Below are positions 33,945 to 44,658 of a DNA stretch of 64,000 nt, one piece after another (positions within the stretch are counted from its first letter, which is position 1; every line of letters begins with the position of its first letter). The stretch covers positions 96,684,842 through 96,748,841 of the forward strand of contig CM043953.1 in NCBI GenBank assembly GCA_014529385.2, in the 5' to 3' direction. This stretch comes from Adiantum capillus-veneris. Lineage: Eukaryota > Streptophyta > Polypodiopsida > Polypodiales > Pteridaceae. The notes below the pieces were generated by a model that saw only the letters and a list, made by a program, of their open reading frames with translations, was not told the DNA's origin and ran no database searches. The translations under genes and the position numbers were made by a program.

Positions 33945-34153
33945 GTTGGAATTAGTGTTGCACGAAAACACACTGAGCTTGGAGAAGACGAAGGAAGCTC
34001 AAGCCACACAACAGAGAGTGTATTACTTAGTGTGCAATGGAAAGATATAGATAGCCCTACAGTGATGGACTCCACGGGAAAAAAACCTCCTGGTGAGAGA
34101 AAAAATGCCCCGACGGTCCTAAGTGTGTTCACACACATCACTACCACATGTTG
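33945..34153 (-). repeat. 5' LTR of copia-2
   Basis: On the minus strand it runs from CATGTGGTAGTGATGTG to CTAATTCCAACA, similar to the copia-1 LTRs. The first bases (TGTTACCATATA in copia-1) appear lost or diverged. It is followed by the primer site at 33942-33931. Confidence 0.8.
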
Positions 34154-34340
34154 AGGTCGCCCTGAGTGATGGCGCGTAGTGTATTTTTCCGAGCAGTTAT
34201 AGTTTTGCCACGTCCTCTCCACGCCACGTCCTCTCACGTTCGGGCCCGCAGTCTCAACACAGCCTAATACCATTGTCATCAGCTCACAGAGCAATCAAGG
34301 GCGAAAGCTGTAGTGATGAGGAAGGGGACGTAGGGCCTGT

Positions 34341-34535
34341 GTGCCGCCGCCCTCGTGTCCCTTCATCCAGTATGGCTCCAGAAAGCAGTGGTGGAGATCG
34401 TCTATGGGTGGCAGCCCACTAGGTCATTTCCTGGAAATGAACATGTGTACAACCCGGGGTTGTGCTGCTAAGCATGGTATTGCGGCGACCATGGGTTCAA
34501 AACACATTCCTCTCTTGGAGAAGACCTACTCTTAA
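34341..34535 (+). other. Short open frame just upstream of, and in frame with, the PPR gene
   Basis: A 64-residue frame from ATG 34341 ends at TAA 34533-34535 and is in the same frame as the PPR gene 24 bp later. It is Ser/Arg-containing and could be a former transit-peptide region now cut off by the stop, a small upstream ORF, or chance. I cannot tell these apart from sequence alone. Confidence 0.3.
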
Positions 34536-34559
34536 CGTTGGTTGATAGAGTGCAATTGC

Positions 34560-36842
34560 ATGTTATCAAACAAGGCGTTTAATTTGAATGGCAGTACTTG
34601 GACATCCCACATCATTGCCCTTGTCAGATGTGGAAAACTACAAAGCGCTCTTGCTTTGTATGACCAAATGCAGGAGGATGTCACAGTATATCCTTGTATA
34701 CACACGCATGTGGCTGTACTCAAGGCGTGTGCAAAACTTCAAACTTTACAAACTGGGCTAGCTATACACAACAAGGTCGCTGTAACAGGACAAGAAGGAA
34801 ACAACCTTTGTGTAGGTAGTGTGCTTGTGAATATGTACGCAGAGTGTGGCTCACTGGCAGATGCCCGTCAAGTGTTTGAAGGACTTCATGTTCGAAACGT
34901 GGTCTCTTGGAATGCACTTTTAACAGCATATGTCAGACATGGATATGGTGAGGAAGCTCTTAAAGCTTTCAGTCAGATGCTGGAAAGGGGTGTAATACCA
35001 AGTTCTACGACATATATTGGCGTTCTGAAAGCTTGTGGTAGCACAGGATTTGTAGCCAAAGGAATGGAAATACATGCAGAGCTTGAAAGGAATGGGATGC
35101 TTGAAAAGGTTGCTTCTGTGGGCAACACGTTGGTGGATATGTATGCAAAATGCTGCCTCCTTGGAAAATCACAAGAGGTATTTGAGAGACTTGCAAATCC
35201 AAATGTAGTTTCTTGGAATGCATTGATTTCAGGGTATGCTGAGCAGGAGCGTCATGAGGAAGTACTCCAAATTTTTAAAAAAATGGAGGTGCAGAAGTTT
35301 TCTCCCGATGCTATTACATTGATTTGCAGCTTGAAATCTTGTGGTCATATCGGGGAAGCACGTATCGGTGAGGGCATACATGCTGAGATTGAAAGAAAGG
35401 GATGGCTAGAGAAAGATTGTTTCATTGGCAATGCTTTAGTGGGTATGTATGCCAAATGTGGCATGATTTTCAAAGCACAGCAAGTTTTTGACATGCTGTT
35501 GTTGCGAGATGTGATTGCATGGAATGCGCTGATTATAGGATATGTAGAGCATGGACTTGATGAGAAAGCTCTAGAGCGCCTCAAACTGATGCAGTCCGAA
35601 GATGTTTCTCTGGATTCTGTCACTTATATTGGTGGCTTGAGAGCTTGTGGGAACATTCAAGCCCTAGATGAGGGCCAAGAGCTACATGTTGAGATAGAGA
35701 GAAGGATGCTTCTTGGAAAGAACGAATTTCTTGGTAGTACTGTTGTGGACATGTATGCCAAATGTGGCTTTCCTGTCAAAGCGCAGGAGGTGTTTGAGAG
35801 ACTTCCATTTCGGAATGTTGTTGCATGGACTTCCCTGATCTCAGGATATGCTGAGCATGAGAATGGTGAGCAAGCACTTGAATGTTTTACACAGATGCAA
35901 TCTGCGGGTGTCCCTCCGAATGCTTTTACTTATGTTGGGGTTTTGAGAGCTTGTGGAAGCATAGGGGATGCCAAAGTAGGAAGGTCTATTCATGAAGAAA
36001 TTGAAAGAATGGATTTGCTGGAGAGTAATGTTATAGTAGGCAGTAGTTTGGTTGACATGTATACTAAATGTGGTTCGATCTCCAGAGCAAGGCAAGTCTT
36101 TGACATGCTACCAAGACAAGATGCAATTGCTTGGACTTCATTAGCCATCGCATATGCTGAAAATGGGCAAGCGGAGGAGGCCCTCATTATGCTTGAGCAA
36201 ATGCAAATTGCAGGTATTCCTTCAGACAAGGTTACTCTTCTTTGCTGCTTGAAAGTTTGTGGCAGCATAGGAGCCACAAGTAAGGGTGAGGATATACATG
36301 CGGAGCTTGCCCGCAAGGGATTGCTTGACGGAGTAGTCGTCGGGAACATGCTAGTCGATATGTATAGTAAATGCGGCTCAATTTCCTTAGCACAACAGGT
36401 TTTCGACAGGCTCTCATTTCAGGATGTTCCTTGTTGGAACTCATTGATTGCTGGCCATGCACACAATGAAGATGGCACTCTGGTATTTGAGATGTTCACC
36501 AAAATGTTAAGAGTAGGCCTATGCCCAGATCCAGTTACTTTCTTGATCATTCTCAATGTATGTGCTTCAATTGGTTTTGTTGCAGAAGGCCAAGCATTCT
36601 TTAAGGCGATGACGAGTTTGTATGGTATAATGCCAAAAGTAGAACATTATAATTGTATGGTTGACATCCTTTGCCGGGCAGGCGAGATAAACAAGGCTCT
36701 AGCATTGGTAAGAAAGAAAGAATGTTTGGATCTTGTGACCCATAGAAGCGTTTTAGGTGCTAGTAAAAGGTGGGGATCTGTTGAGGGAGGATTACAAGCA
36801 TTTGGAAACATATTGAGGAGTGAAGGCATTGTAGTGTGGTAG
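34560..36842 (+). CDS. PLS-class pentatricopeptide repeat (PPR) protein, no E/DYW tail
   Basis: PPR proteins bind specific RNA sequences, mostly in plastids and mitochondria, and act in editing, splicing or stability. This is one uninterrupted frame of 760 codons plus the stop. The first ATG is at 34560, and an in-frame TAA lies at 34533. About seven blocks of roughly 101 residues repeat, the length of a P-L-S triplet. Each has the anchors NVVSWNALISGY-like (six copies, near residues 112, 213, 314, 415, 516 and 616 of the ATG form), VLKACGSIG-like and GNALVGMYAKCG-like. The C-terminal KVEHYNCMVDILCRAGEINKA and VLGASKRWGSVEGG resemble the start of an E1 domain, but the stop follows at once. 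There is no E2, E+ or DYW deaminase. No strong organellar presequence is seen at the N-terminus. The intact frame amid decayed repeats argues for selection. A copia-2 LTR lies about 400 bp upstream. Confidence 0.93.
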   Translation: MLSNKAFNLNGSTWTSHIIALVRCGKLQSALALYDQMQEDVTVYPCIHTHVAVLKACAKLQTLQTGLAIHNKVAVTGQEGNNLCVGSVLVNMYAECGSLADARQVFEGLHVRNVVSWNALLTAYVRHGYGEEALKAFSQMLERGVIPSSTTYIGVLKACGSTGFVAKGMEIHAELERNGMLEKVASVGNTLVDMYAKCCLLGKSQEVFERLANPNVVSWNALISGYAEQERHEEVLQIFKKMEVQKFSPDAITLICSLKSCGHIGEARIGEGIHAEIERKGWLEKDCFIGNALVGMYAKCGMIFKAQQVFDMLLLRDVIAWNALIIGYVEHGLDEKALERLKLMQSEDVSLDSVTYIGGLRACGNIQALDEGQELHVEIERRMLLGKNEFLGSTVVDMYAKCGFPVKAQEVFERLPFRNVVAWTSLISGYAEHENGEQALECFTQMQSAGVPPNAFTYVGVLRACGSIGDAKVGRSIHEEIERMDLLESNVIVGSSLVDMYTKCGSISRARQVFDMLPRQDAIAWTSLAIAYAENGQAEEALIMLEQMQIAGIPSDKVTLLCCLKVCGSIGATSKGEDIHAELARKGLLDGVVVGNMLVDMYSKCGSISLAQQVFDRLSFQDVPCWNSLIAGHAHNEDGTLVFEMFTKMLRVGLCPDPVTFLIILNVCASIGFVAEGQAFFKAMTSLYGIMPKVEHYNCMVDILCRAGEINKALALVRKKECLDLVTHRSVLGASKRWGSVEGGLQAFGNILRSEGIVVW

Positions 36843-37444
36843 TGCTTCTTAGTAGAGTTTGTGGAAAGATTTAAACTTTCATTGTCTTCTGCCTTCTTTG
36901 GATAGTTGACTAACAAACAGATGGCACATTGCCATGATTTAGAACTAAATAACATGGGTGTCATTTTGGAAGAAAGTTGTGGCACATTTAACACTGTTGA
37001 GAATTAACACGAGCTCAATAGCATGAATATGCCATTGTTAGAAGCCACGGTTTCGCATGTTGGCAGTGTATATACTACAAAAGAGAAATACTGTTCACCA
37101 ATTGGTTGTATTTTTACCTATGGCCCGGCCTTTTGTCATGTGAAGTCGTTTGTCCAAACGCAAGTGGATGGAGACCATTTTTACTAAGGTCAACTTGTTC
37201 AATCTAATCAAGATGGACAATACAAAGGGAATAAGTTTGAATAGACTTGAAAAGTGTGTGCATGCATGCGGCATGTGCTAGGGTATAAATATCCCTTCAA
37301 GAATTTTTGTAGATGGGTTGGTGAATGTATCTTATCCTTAAATCGACGTATAAGATTGGGGCGGATCTTTTGAACTAAGATTTTGCCCAAATTGACACTT
37401 TTTTGGCAAATTCACAACCGCAAAGGTATGGAAAATTTGGGATA

Positions 37445-37568
37445 ATCTTTTAACAAAGGATTTTTGTAAATACCCAAAAGCTCTCAAGGACCCTTGAAAA
37501 ATAGCTATCTTTTAACAAAGGATTTTTGTAAATACCCAAAAGCTCTCAAGGACCCTTGAAAAATAGCC
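37445..37568 (+). repeat. 62-bp tandem duplication
   Basis: Two nearly identical copies of a 62-bp unit containing AACAAAGGATTTTTGTAAAT and CTCAAGGACCCTTGAAAAAT lie back to back. High identity suggests a recent event. Confidence 0.95.
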
Positions 37569-40500
37569 CCTAAATTTCCCTTGGCTATGTACTCATGCAC
37601 GTCCATACAGCATGCAATACGTTTGTTTTTTCAACTAATTTAGTAGTTATGTCAGTAAGTTATATTGTAGTAGAATCCTCTTACAACTTGCGAGATGCCA
37701 TGGATCTTGTACACTAGAGAGGAGCAGATGCAAATCATTGGATCTTTGAAAGTTGTAAAGATAGAATCCCAATACGCATAGAGGCTCGCAAGTAGGATGG
37801 TTTGAGACACAAAGCCTCATCTTAAACTTGGAGCTCCCAAAAATTAGAATCTCCCTTGCTTTATGCCCTAATTTTTGCTATCTCCACTCCTTTCCCCCCT
37901 CTTTTAGGTGAAATCCGTGTTCTAGGGATCTTGAAACTGAAAATGGTTAAGTCATTTAAGTTTCCATTGCAAGGCTACTTATGACATAATTTTTATAAAA
38001 GAATTTTGAGTTGTCCACTACTGCTTACAAGCAAAACCATAGCTAATTACAAGACAGACTAGAAGAGTCATGTTGTAAAGAACTCACAAAAAACAGCACT
38101 AGTTGGATTCACATGACCATCAAACATGCAAAATGTTAAACTAAGAAAGAGAACCAAGGGCTTTGTATAGTCCAAGAAAAGAAAAGAAACCAATCAAATA
38201 GAATAGGACAACTTAGTACAAGTCAAAATTAACAAAACCATATCAAGCTCACACTAACAACATTTTTAAGCTAGAAATATTGAAAAAAAAGAGATAGAAG
38301 TGTGGAAACTAAATAATGAGAGAAGACAATAAATCCTTAGCTAGTAAAAATAGGCTTTTGCCACAATAATAGGAAAACAAGGAGTACTAGTCTAGCTAAG
38401 CTATCAACTACCACTAAGAACAAACCAACAAACATGTACTAGTAAGAATAAGGGAAAGAGCCCAAATTATAAAACATATTCAAGGCTAGGTGTAGGTTAA
38501 TGACCCAATACGGTAGATTACCAAATGTTTAGATGTGATAAGAAACAAGTTAATAATTGATATGTCGTGGTGGCCTCAAAAGACACATGCCACCACAAGA
38601 GCATGGACTCAAATTGCAAACTTAGAGAGGAAAGAGGGAAGTCATGTAATTGTCTATAAAGTATATAGTAATCACAATTTTAATGCAACACTAGTTATCA
38701 TTAGTAAAGTATTTCATCCACCTGTAGCATTTCTACCATCCGAAACATTCTAGATAAGCTGTTACAAATGGAGGATACAAACGCTAATGAGTAGTGACTG
38801 GATGAAAATCGTTAACCCCTCGAACATCCACGCTCTATGATTTTTGAGCAAGTGTCCTAAGGGAAGGTCTTTATCATGTGAGCAAGCCACAGAGCAACAC
38901 AAGGAGCATCGTAAGTTGGATTATGATTGGCCTCTTAATGTTGCAAATGTAGAGACAACAAAAAGGACTGCAAATAATGCTAAGAATATACTCACATTTT
39001 CCATTCAATACTGAAAATTGTTGCATTGTAGTAGCCAATGACAACAAGATTGAAACAAGTGTTGCACATCATGATAAAAAGAGGATGACACCATAAGATT
39101 GCCAATGACTTTCGCAATGCTCCACAAACTCTTTCGCAAAGTTGGGGATTCTAAAACGCACCAACATTAATATATTTGTCATTTAACTTTCTTGAAGAGC
39201 ATACTTTGGCCATACTTTTCTTTTCTTAGCTACAAAAGAACACATGCCATACCTTCTCAATCTAGTTTTTGGACTCTTTGGGGTCTTGATGGCTCTAGTC
39301 TACATATCAACCAGGTCAAATTGTGATGTTCTCTCATTTAGCTTGCAAATGGCATACATCACAAGCATCTTGATATGTATGCATTTTAAACACTGCCAAG
39401 AGTTTAGCAAAAAGTATTATACATTGCCTTTGTGAACTCATATTTCTTGAAGGCTTTATATCCATAGACTTGTATGCTTGTAAATCTCACTCTATACATC
39501 ATGTCTTCTGAATTCAAACTACTTCCCATATCCTTGTTCAAAAATAATATGTTCTCACAAGCCACGTCCCAAAATCGTAATTGTCAATTGATTAGTTGAC
39601 TACAACAGACACATAAACATTAAGAAAAGTTGATTAAACTTTAGCTTCCTAAACAACCTTCTATTTTTTAGGGATTTTTACTTTTAGTAAGCATCAAGGT
39701 GGATATGTTATGAAATGGGAGAAACACCACACTACACTTGCTCTAGTAGTAACTTCGACATCACATGCAACCTCTCAAATCTAGTCATTCTAACAAATAC
39801 TACTTTGGCAGCTTCTCGCAAGAAAGGGGCATATATTCTCCTCTAGAAGATGCAACCTTTGAGCCAATTCTTTCTCCATGAATTTTCTTGGCCGCATCTA
39901 CTGCAGTCGTCCACCGATCATTGAAAACAATAACCTGCCAGACCTCTTTCCCATTGCCACCGGCACCACAACCAAGCTCTCCCCTTTGAAAGGCCAAATA
40001 TGGCTGCACTCAAGGTCCTTCGAAATACGTGCAGCAACAACCTTTTCACTTGGGCACCTTACCCTCTTACACAGATTCTATTCCTTGCAACCTAACAACG
40101 CATGTCGCTGAATCTGGGGGTTGTTACTTTAAGTGAGTCGGCCCGTCGCTGCCAGGGGGACCATCCCCCATCTCTTGCCAATTCTCTGAAGGGTGTGTAC
40201 CCTGCATCATGGGAGCAATACCCTCATCGCCACACTTTTCTATTTTGTAGTGCAGTGCCCAGCAAGAATGAGGGCACTCTGCCATTACACAAAGAGCCCT
40301 TTCCTACACAACTTTTCGATCTGGTTCATGGACAACCTTAGCGGAGGTTATTGGCATTTTTCATGAGTTACAACCTGGTTTTGTTTTTTGAGAATTGTTC
40401 GGACCTACTTCCTTATCACATGCTACTAATTCTTGAAAAAGTTCATCAACAAGGTAAACCCCTAAAGACCAAGGTCTAAGGTATAGGGAAGTTCAAAGGA

Positions 40501-40812
40501 TAGGATGAAAAACACAACTTGTAGACACTTTTCATAGCTAATCTTTTATCTTCCATCTTTTATAGTTCTTTCACACTTCAAATCAAACCTGTTGAATTTA
40601 ATTTTGTTCTATTTAGCCTTCTATTCAAATGCTCCAAATGGCAACACATCACCCATTTGGCAAAGAATTTTATAGCCTTCCATTGTATTGCATCTCCTCA
40701 TAGTAGACCTCTAATCATGCTCTGATACGCTCTTGGAGAGTAACACAAGATGCCTCCTCACATAGGAAACTTGTGTTTTTATTCCCCTTTTGGCTTTTTA
40801 ATTTTTCCCGCA

Positions 40813-40817
<5 letters not shown>

Positions 40818-40860
<43 letters not shown>

Positions 40861-40880
40861 GGGGGTGGGGGGGGGGGGGG
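40818..40880 (+). repeat. (TG)n followed by G-run
   Basis: About 21 TG units are followed by TGGGGGTGGGG and a long G tract. It lies about 130 bp past the THO2 stop codon, in its likely 3' flank. Confidence 0.95.
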
Positions 40881-41008
40881 AGAGAATTTTTGTGTCAACT
40901 TCCATACAAAATTGGTCTATAAATACATTTCCCGCCTCGGCATGCCTCTGGCGTCAGCAGTAAAAATTGAAATTTTACAGATGTAAACTCAGACAAGTGA
41001 GAAGCTAT

Positions 41009-43300
41009 TCAAGAATCGCGAGCGCTCCTTACGCGGTGATGCCGTCGCTTCATGTCATTTCTGGAGCGTTTTTCTTCATCCCAATCATGATCATATGCTC
41101 TGATATGGAGTTAAGTCAGCTGCAACAATTTTCAAAAGGTGAAAGAACATGAAAACAAGCAGCTAAAAAGTGCTAGAGATTAACCACCAAAGGATACTGG
41201 TCATGCTCTCTTCGAGCCACTTTGCCAGGTTCCTTATGAACTCTGCTGCTAAGAGTCTTGTCGTAGGCAGGGTCCTCATACATGCTTGTGAGTGCACTCT
41301 TCCTATCCCGATCACGATCATACTGATCAGATGTCACCACAGAAAGTGGTGGTGGTGGAGGTGCTGAAGAGGGCCCCAAGTTTGATGGCATTTCTGACGA
41401 TATATGGTCTCGCTTAAGACGCCGCCTTTTAGAATTAGCAGCTGAAATGTCATCTTTGTCACGATCTCTTTCCTTGTCAGCCTGAGACACGGTCTAGAGA
41501 ATTATGCACATAATTTGACCACATAGCCCAACAAAACATACAGAAAAGGACACTACCTTCATGGGCACCATCTCCCTGTCATCTCGCTTTCGGTCCCAGA
41601 CATCATCATCTTTTCTCTTTGGATCGTCGATCTTCCGTTTAATGTCTTCAATTGGTGTTGATGATCCATCTTCCGGGCGCCTTTTGTCAGATTTCTCCTC
41701 TCTGTGAGGGGTTCTTGCAGGCAACCTGGCAGCTCTTCGCGCATCCTCATCCTCCCTCCTATTAGCACTTAATGACTGCGGAACAAGATTAGGAGGCAAT
41801 GGTGGCGGCGGCGGTAGATGTTGCATAGGAAAGCGATCGTCTGGATGAGGCTGTTCTGCAGGCTGGTCATTATATCTGGGCCTGCCCCTATCATCCTTGA
41901 CCCTTTCCTCCCTGCTTCTTTCACCTGGCCTGTCAAACCCACTGACTTTATCCACTGAGCTCTCTCGTGTAAATCTATCATCGCGTGATCGATCCAGTCT
42001 ATCCACACTTCTATCACCGCGATAATCGCGGTCAGCTCTCTCAGAAGCCCTTTCTCTGGATCGATCAGCCATGCGCTCAGAAAGCTTTTCATAGGTTGCT
42101 CTTTCATCATAGGAGCTTTTATCATGCTCAACTGAACGAGACCTTTCAGCAGTGCGCTGATCTTGTTGCAGCTTCTCTCGATCCATGCTACGCAATTCAC
42201 CAGTTTCGCCACCTTTTCGAAATTCACCAGCCTCACTGCCTCTATCAGCACCATCATTCTTTTTCCGCTTGGTAGTTCGATCAATCTCATCAGAGAAGTT
42301 TGACCTCTTAGCTTTGGTCAACTCGTCGGAGGACTTGCTTATGCTTGCATCCTCTTTACGTGGAGACTTCGAAGGCAGGTGCCCACTATGTGTAAGTGGA
42401 CTATCTTGAGTATCGACCAAGTCTGCTTCACGCTCGTTACTGACCTTCATTGCTGGAGCTTTCTTGCCCTCCATTGTAGCCTCAGATGCTACTTCACTTC
42501 TTGCACGAACTTTACTGACAGATGAAGGGCCCTTCTTCTCTCCCACTGTACTTTTGTTTGCACCAGAATTTGGTATAGCACTACCATTTGCAACCGCAGG
42601 TGGAGGACCAGTACCAGCAGGCCGTGAGCGAAGGTTCTCTTGTGCTCTACTACCTGTATCTCTTTCAGCAAAGGTAGAACCACCCAGTGTTGCCACGCTG
42701 TTTGCCAGCCGAGTTTCTTCTTTCCCTACATCTACCTTGGTCGCACGGATATTTTCTGATGCAGCCGTGTTTTGTGCACGTCTTGCTCGGTCCTGCACAT
42801 GAACTTGCAAATTAAATTCAGTCTTGTAAATAACTACCAAGACATGCTAACCCTACCTCATTTTCAAACTTCAGGGACGCTTTGGAGATGTTTTCTTCTG
42901 CTTTAACACTGCCAGTCGAAGCCCCTCTGTCATCGACATGCTTCACGGGGGGCAAACCAGTTTTGCTAGCCTCTGCCGCTGCGATAGCTGCAGCCTGTGC
43001 TAATGAAATGTGATGATCTTTGGACCCCGAGGATGCTGACTTCACAGGCAAATGAGAAATCTCTGCTTTAACCTGTGAGATTGATTCCCCTCTTGCAGGA
43101 GCATCGGAGCTTAATGCTCCCCCTGGAACAGCTCTGGCATGATCACCTGAATCAGCTGCACTATGATGGCCCCCAGTGTTATGATCAAGCTGTGTGATTG
43201 GCACTACTGAAGCAGTACCAGCTGAGGCTTTTATAGAGGAGGCAGTTGGCTTCAAGTCCAATAAGCCCATGCTAAATTCTTCATCAGAGACCCAAGAACC
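41009..43300 (-). CDS. THO2: THO complex subunit 2 (THO2/THOC2), last four exons
   Basis: THO2 is the scaffold of the nuclear THO/TREX complex, which couples transcription to mRNA processing and export and, in plants, supports small-RNA production. Four exons join in frame: 43300-42857, 42792-41557, 41481-41198 and 41099-41009. Introns of 64, 75 and 98 bp have GT-AG ends (GTAGGG/TGCAG, GTAGTG/CTCAG, GTATCC/ATCAG). The joined 684 codons begin GSWVSDEEFSMGLLDLKP and are Lys/Arg/Glu/Asp/Ser-rich and disordered. They include LPPPPPLPPNLVPQSLSANR, SKRRRLKRDHISSEM and APPPPPLS, and end with YDHDWDEEKRSRND and KRRHH. These match the plant THO2 C-terminus as I know it. No stop or frameshift interrupts it. 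An acceptor precedes 43300, so the remaining exons (plant THO2 is about 1,800 residues) must lie beyond the window, across an intron of over 20 kb, unless the gene is broken. Confidence 0.85.
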
Positions 43301-44314
43301 CTGCAAAACCAAAAAGAGTAGGAAGAGATGTGTAATACTCAAAAAAGAGGGTCAAGAGCTTTGTTGATGGCAAGAACCAGCTTCATGATGCTTGCTAGAA
43401 ACAATAGAATACACAAGCGATAGACTACATGTAGCCTTAAGCCCTCTAAAAATCCGATGGCATAAACCCAGCCACTCAACAGACATAAAGACAGAAATGA
43501 GGCCAATGTAATCACTGCATCAATCCACTAGTAAACCACAACGTGCTTACTGCCACACAAAGAACTACTTTCATCTGTCCAAAACTTGTCAAGGACGTGC
43601 CAGTGAAGAGCTCTAGGTGTGTTGTGCACTACTTAATTCTCCATGATCATCAGTATGCTATCCAGTTTCCACCAGTATAGGAATAAGACAACCCAGAATG
43701 ACTGAAAGGGCAAGAGGGGTTCTGAGCCTAGCTTCTCCACCCAACCGTCTCATTATATAGGTTCTCAGCTGTGCTCTAAACCGGCTCATCTTTGCCCCCC
43801 CACCCCCCCTGTCTGGGTCTTACCCTTGTCATGACGTCAACAATCACCACGCCAACAGGTCACCACCTTGTGCTAGACCACTAGACAGCCTATCATGCCT
43901 GCCTCATGATGGGAGCTTCCTACTGCACACGCCCCGAAAATATACCATATCGCTCTCAAGGGGCTCATCCAACCCAGCCTGCCACCCAGCCCACTGGCTC
44001 AAGTCCTCAGGTACTGCCGCCTTGCCATCCACTGTCATGGGTGTTGAGCCTTGCCATCCACCATCATGCAGCTTGTTGCTCCCACATAGGGTGCCCCCCC
44101 TCAAACCCATCAGTGGGCCAAGACACTGCACCATCCATGTAGTGTGTCTATCTGCCTCGATGGAGGTGCACACTTGAAGCCATCCTACCCTTAACTCCAA
44201 AGTGCATGCAGTTAGAGCTTGCTCATGTATGAACAGTCGTTAATAGCTTGGACACTCCAAGCGAGAAATCAATAGCAACACACAACAGAAACTGCAAAAT
44301 CACTGAACTTGACA
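43301..44314 (-). other. THO2 intron, retroelement-free part
   Basis: This is non-coding sequence upstream (on the minus strand) of the THO2 acceptor TTTTGCAG at 43310-43301. A C-rich patch lies at 43797-43810. No gene is seen. Confidence 0.6.
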
Positions 44315-44351
44315 CGAGAGAGAAATGAAATGTTATATTAACGTCTTCAAA

Positions 44352-44366
44352 AGGCCATAATGACCT
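44352..44366 (-). other. 3'-terminal hairpin of LINE-A
   Basis: On the LINE strand AGGTCA-TTA-TGGCCT forms a 6-bp stem including one G-U pair. It is preceded by TCTCAT, as in LINE-B and LINE-C. Confidence 0.75.
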
Positions 44367-44658
44367 ATGAGACCCGAAATTTACAAAGTGGTGGATCTGA
44401 TACAAAGTCAGAGTAACAAAATAACCTAACAACAGTACAAAACAAAGATATATACTATGGGGTCCTAAGTTGATCGATGTGAACCAAGCAAAAGACTAAG
44501 CAAAAAATGGGCGGCTTGTTGGGATAGCTGAATCACAAGAGATCTAGCATCGGTCGTTGGCGAATCTCATCAACTTCCTCCATGGTTAGTAGTCTGACTG
44601 GGCGTCTTGCATGCCTGGCCAGCGTGCTCCGAATTTTCTGTCGTAGCCTCCGTCAATG

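Larger units (their letters stand above)
29936..34153 (-). mobile_element. copia-2: Ty1/copia element, 3'-truncated, split by a hAT-like insertion
   Basis: From right to left on the minus strand: LTR (34153-33945), initiator-Met primer site (33942-33931, TGGTGTCAGAGC), gag (33659-33001), integrase C-terminal half (32925-32248), a 1531-bp insertion, then reverse transcriptase (30716 to about 29990). The element stops right after YVDDLLIL in a GGA-rich stretch, with no RNase H and no 3' LTR. An internal deletion fuses the end of gag to the integrase near 32970. LTR and proteins are those of the copia-1 family. Confidence 0.85.
36843..41008. other. Intergenic region between PPR and THO2 genes
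   Basis: I find no supported gene in this 4.2 kb. It contains a 62-bp tandem duplication (37445-37568), a (TG)n run (40818-40859) and a G-run (40861-40880). Short overlapping frames near 39800-40340 look faintly coding on the minus strand (LLEENICPFLARSC) but have a stop and no recognisable family. Confidence 0.5.

Noticed and set aside
34533-34535. Rescue of the stop before the PPR body by U-to-C RNA editing
   Set aside because: Fern-type U-to-C editing acts in organelles. This is a nuclear locus, so the stop would be read as such.
39800-40341. Minus-strand coding-like strings (VVVPVAMGKRSGRLLF, LLEENICPFLARSC)
   Set aside because: Amino-acid usage looks plausible, but a TAG interrupts the frame, no family is recognised and no splice sites bracket it clearly. 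Not enough to call a gene.
43904-44200. 98-residue minus frame as a further THO2 exon
   Set aside because: Composition does not resemble the THO2 tail, and the exon at 43300 already has a good acceptor immediately before it.
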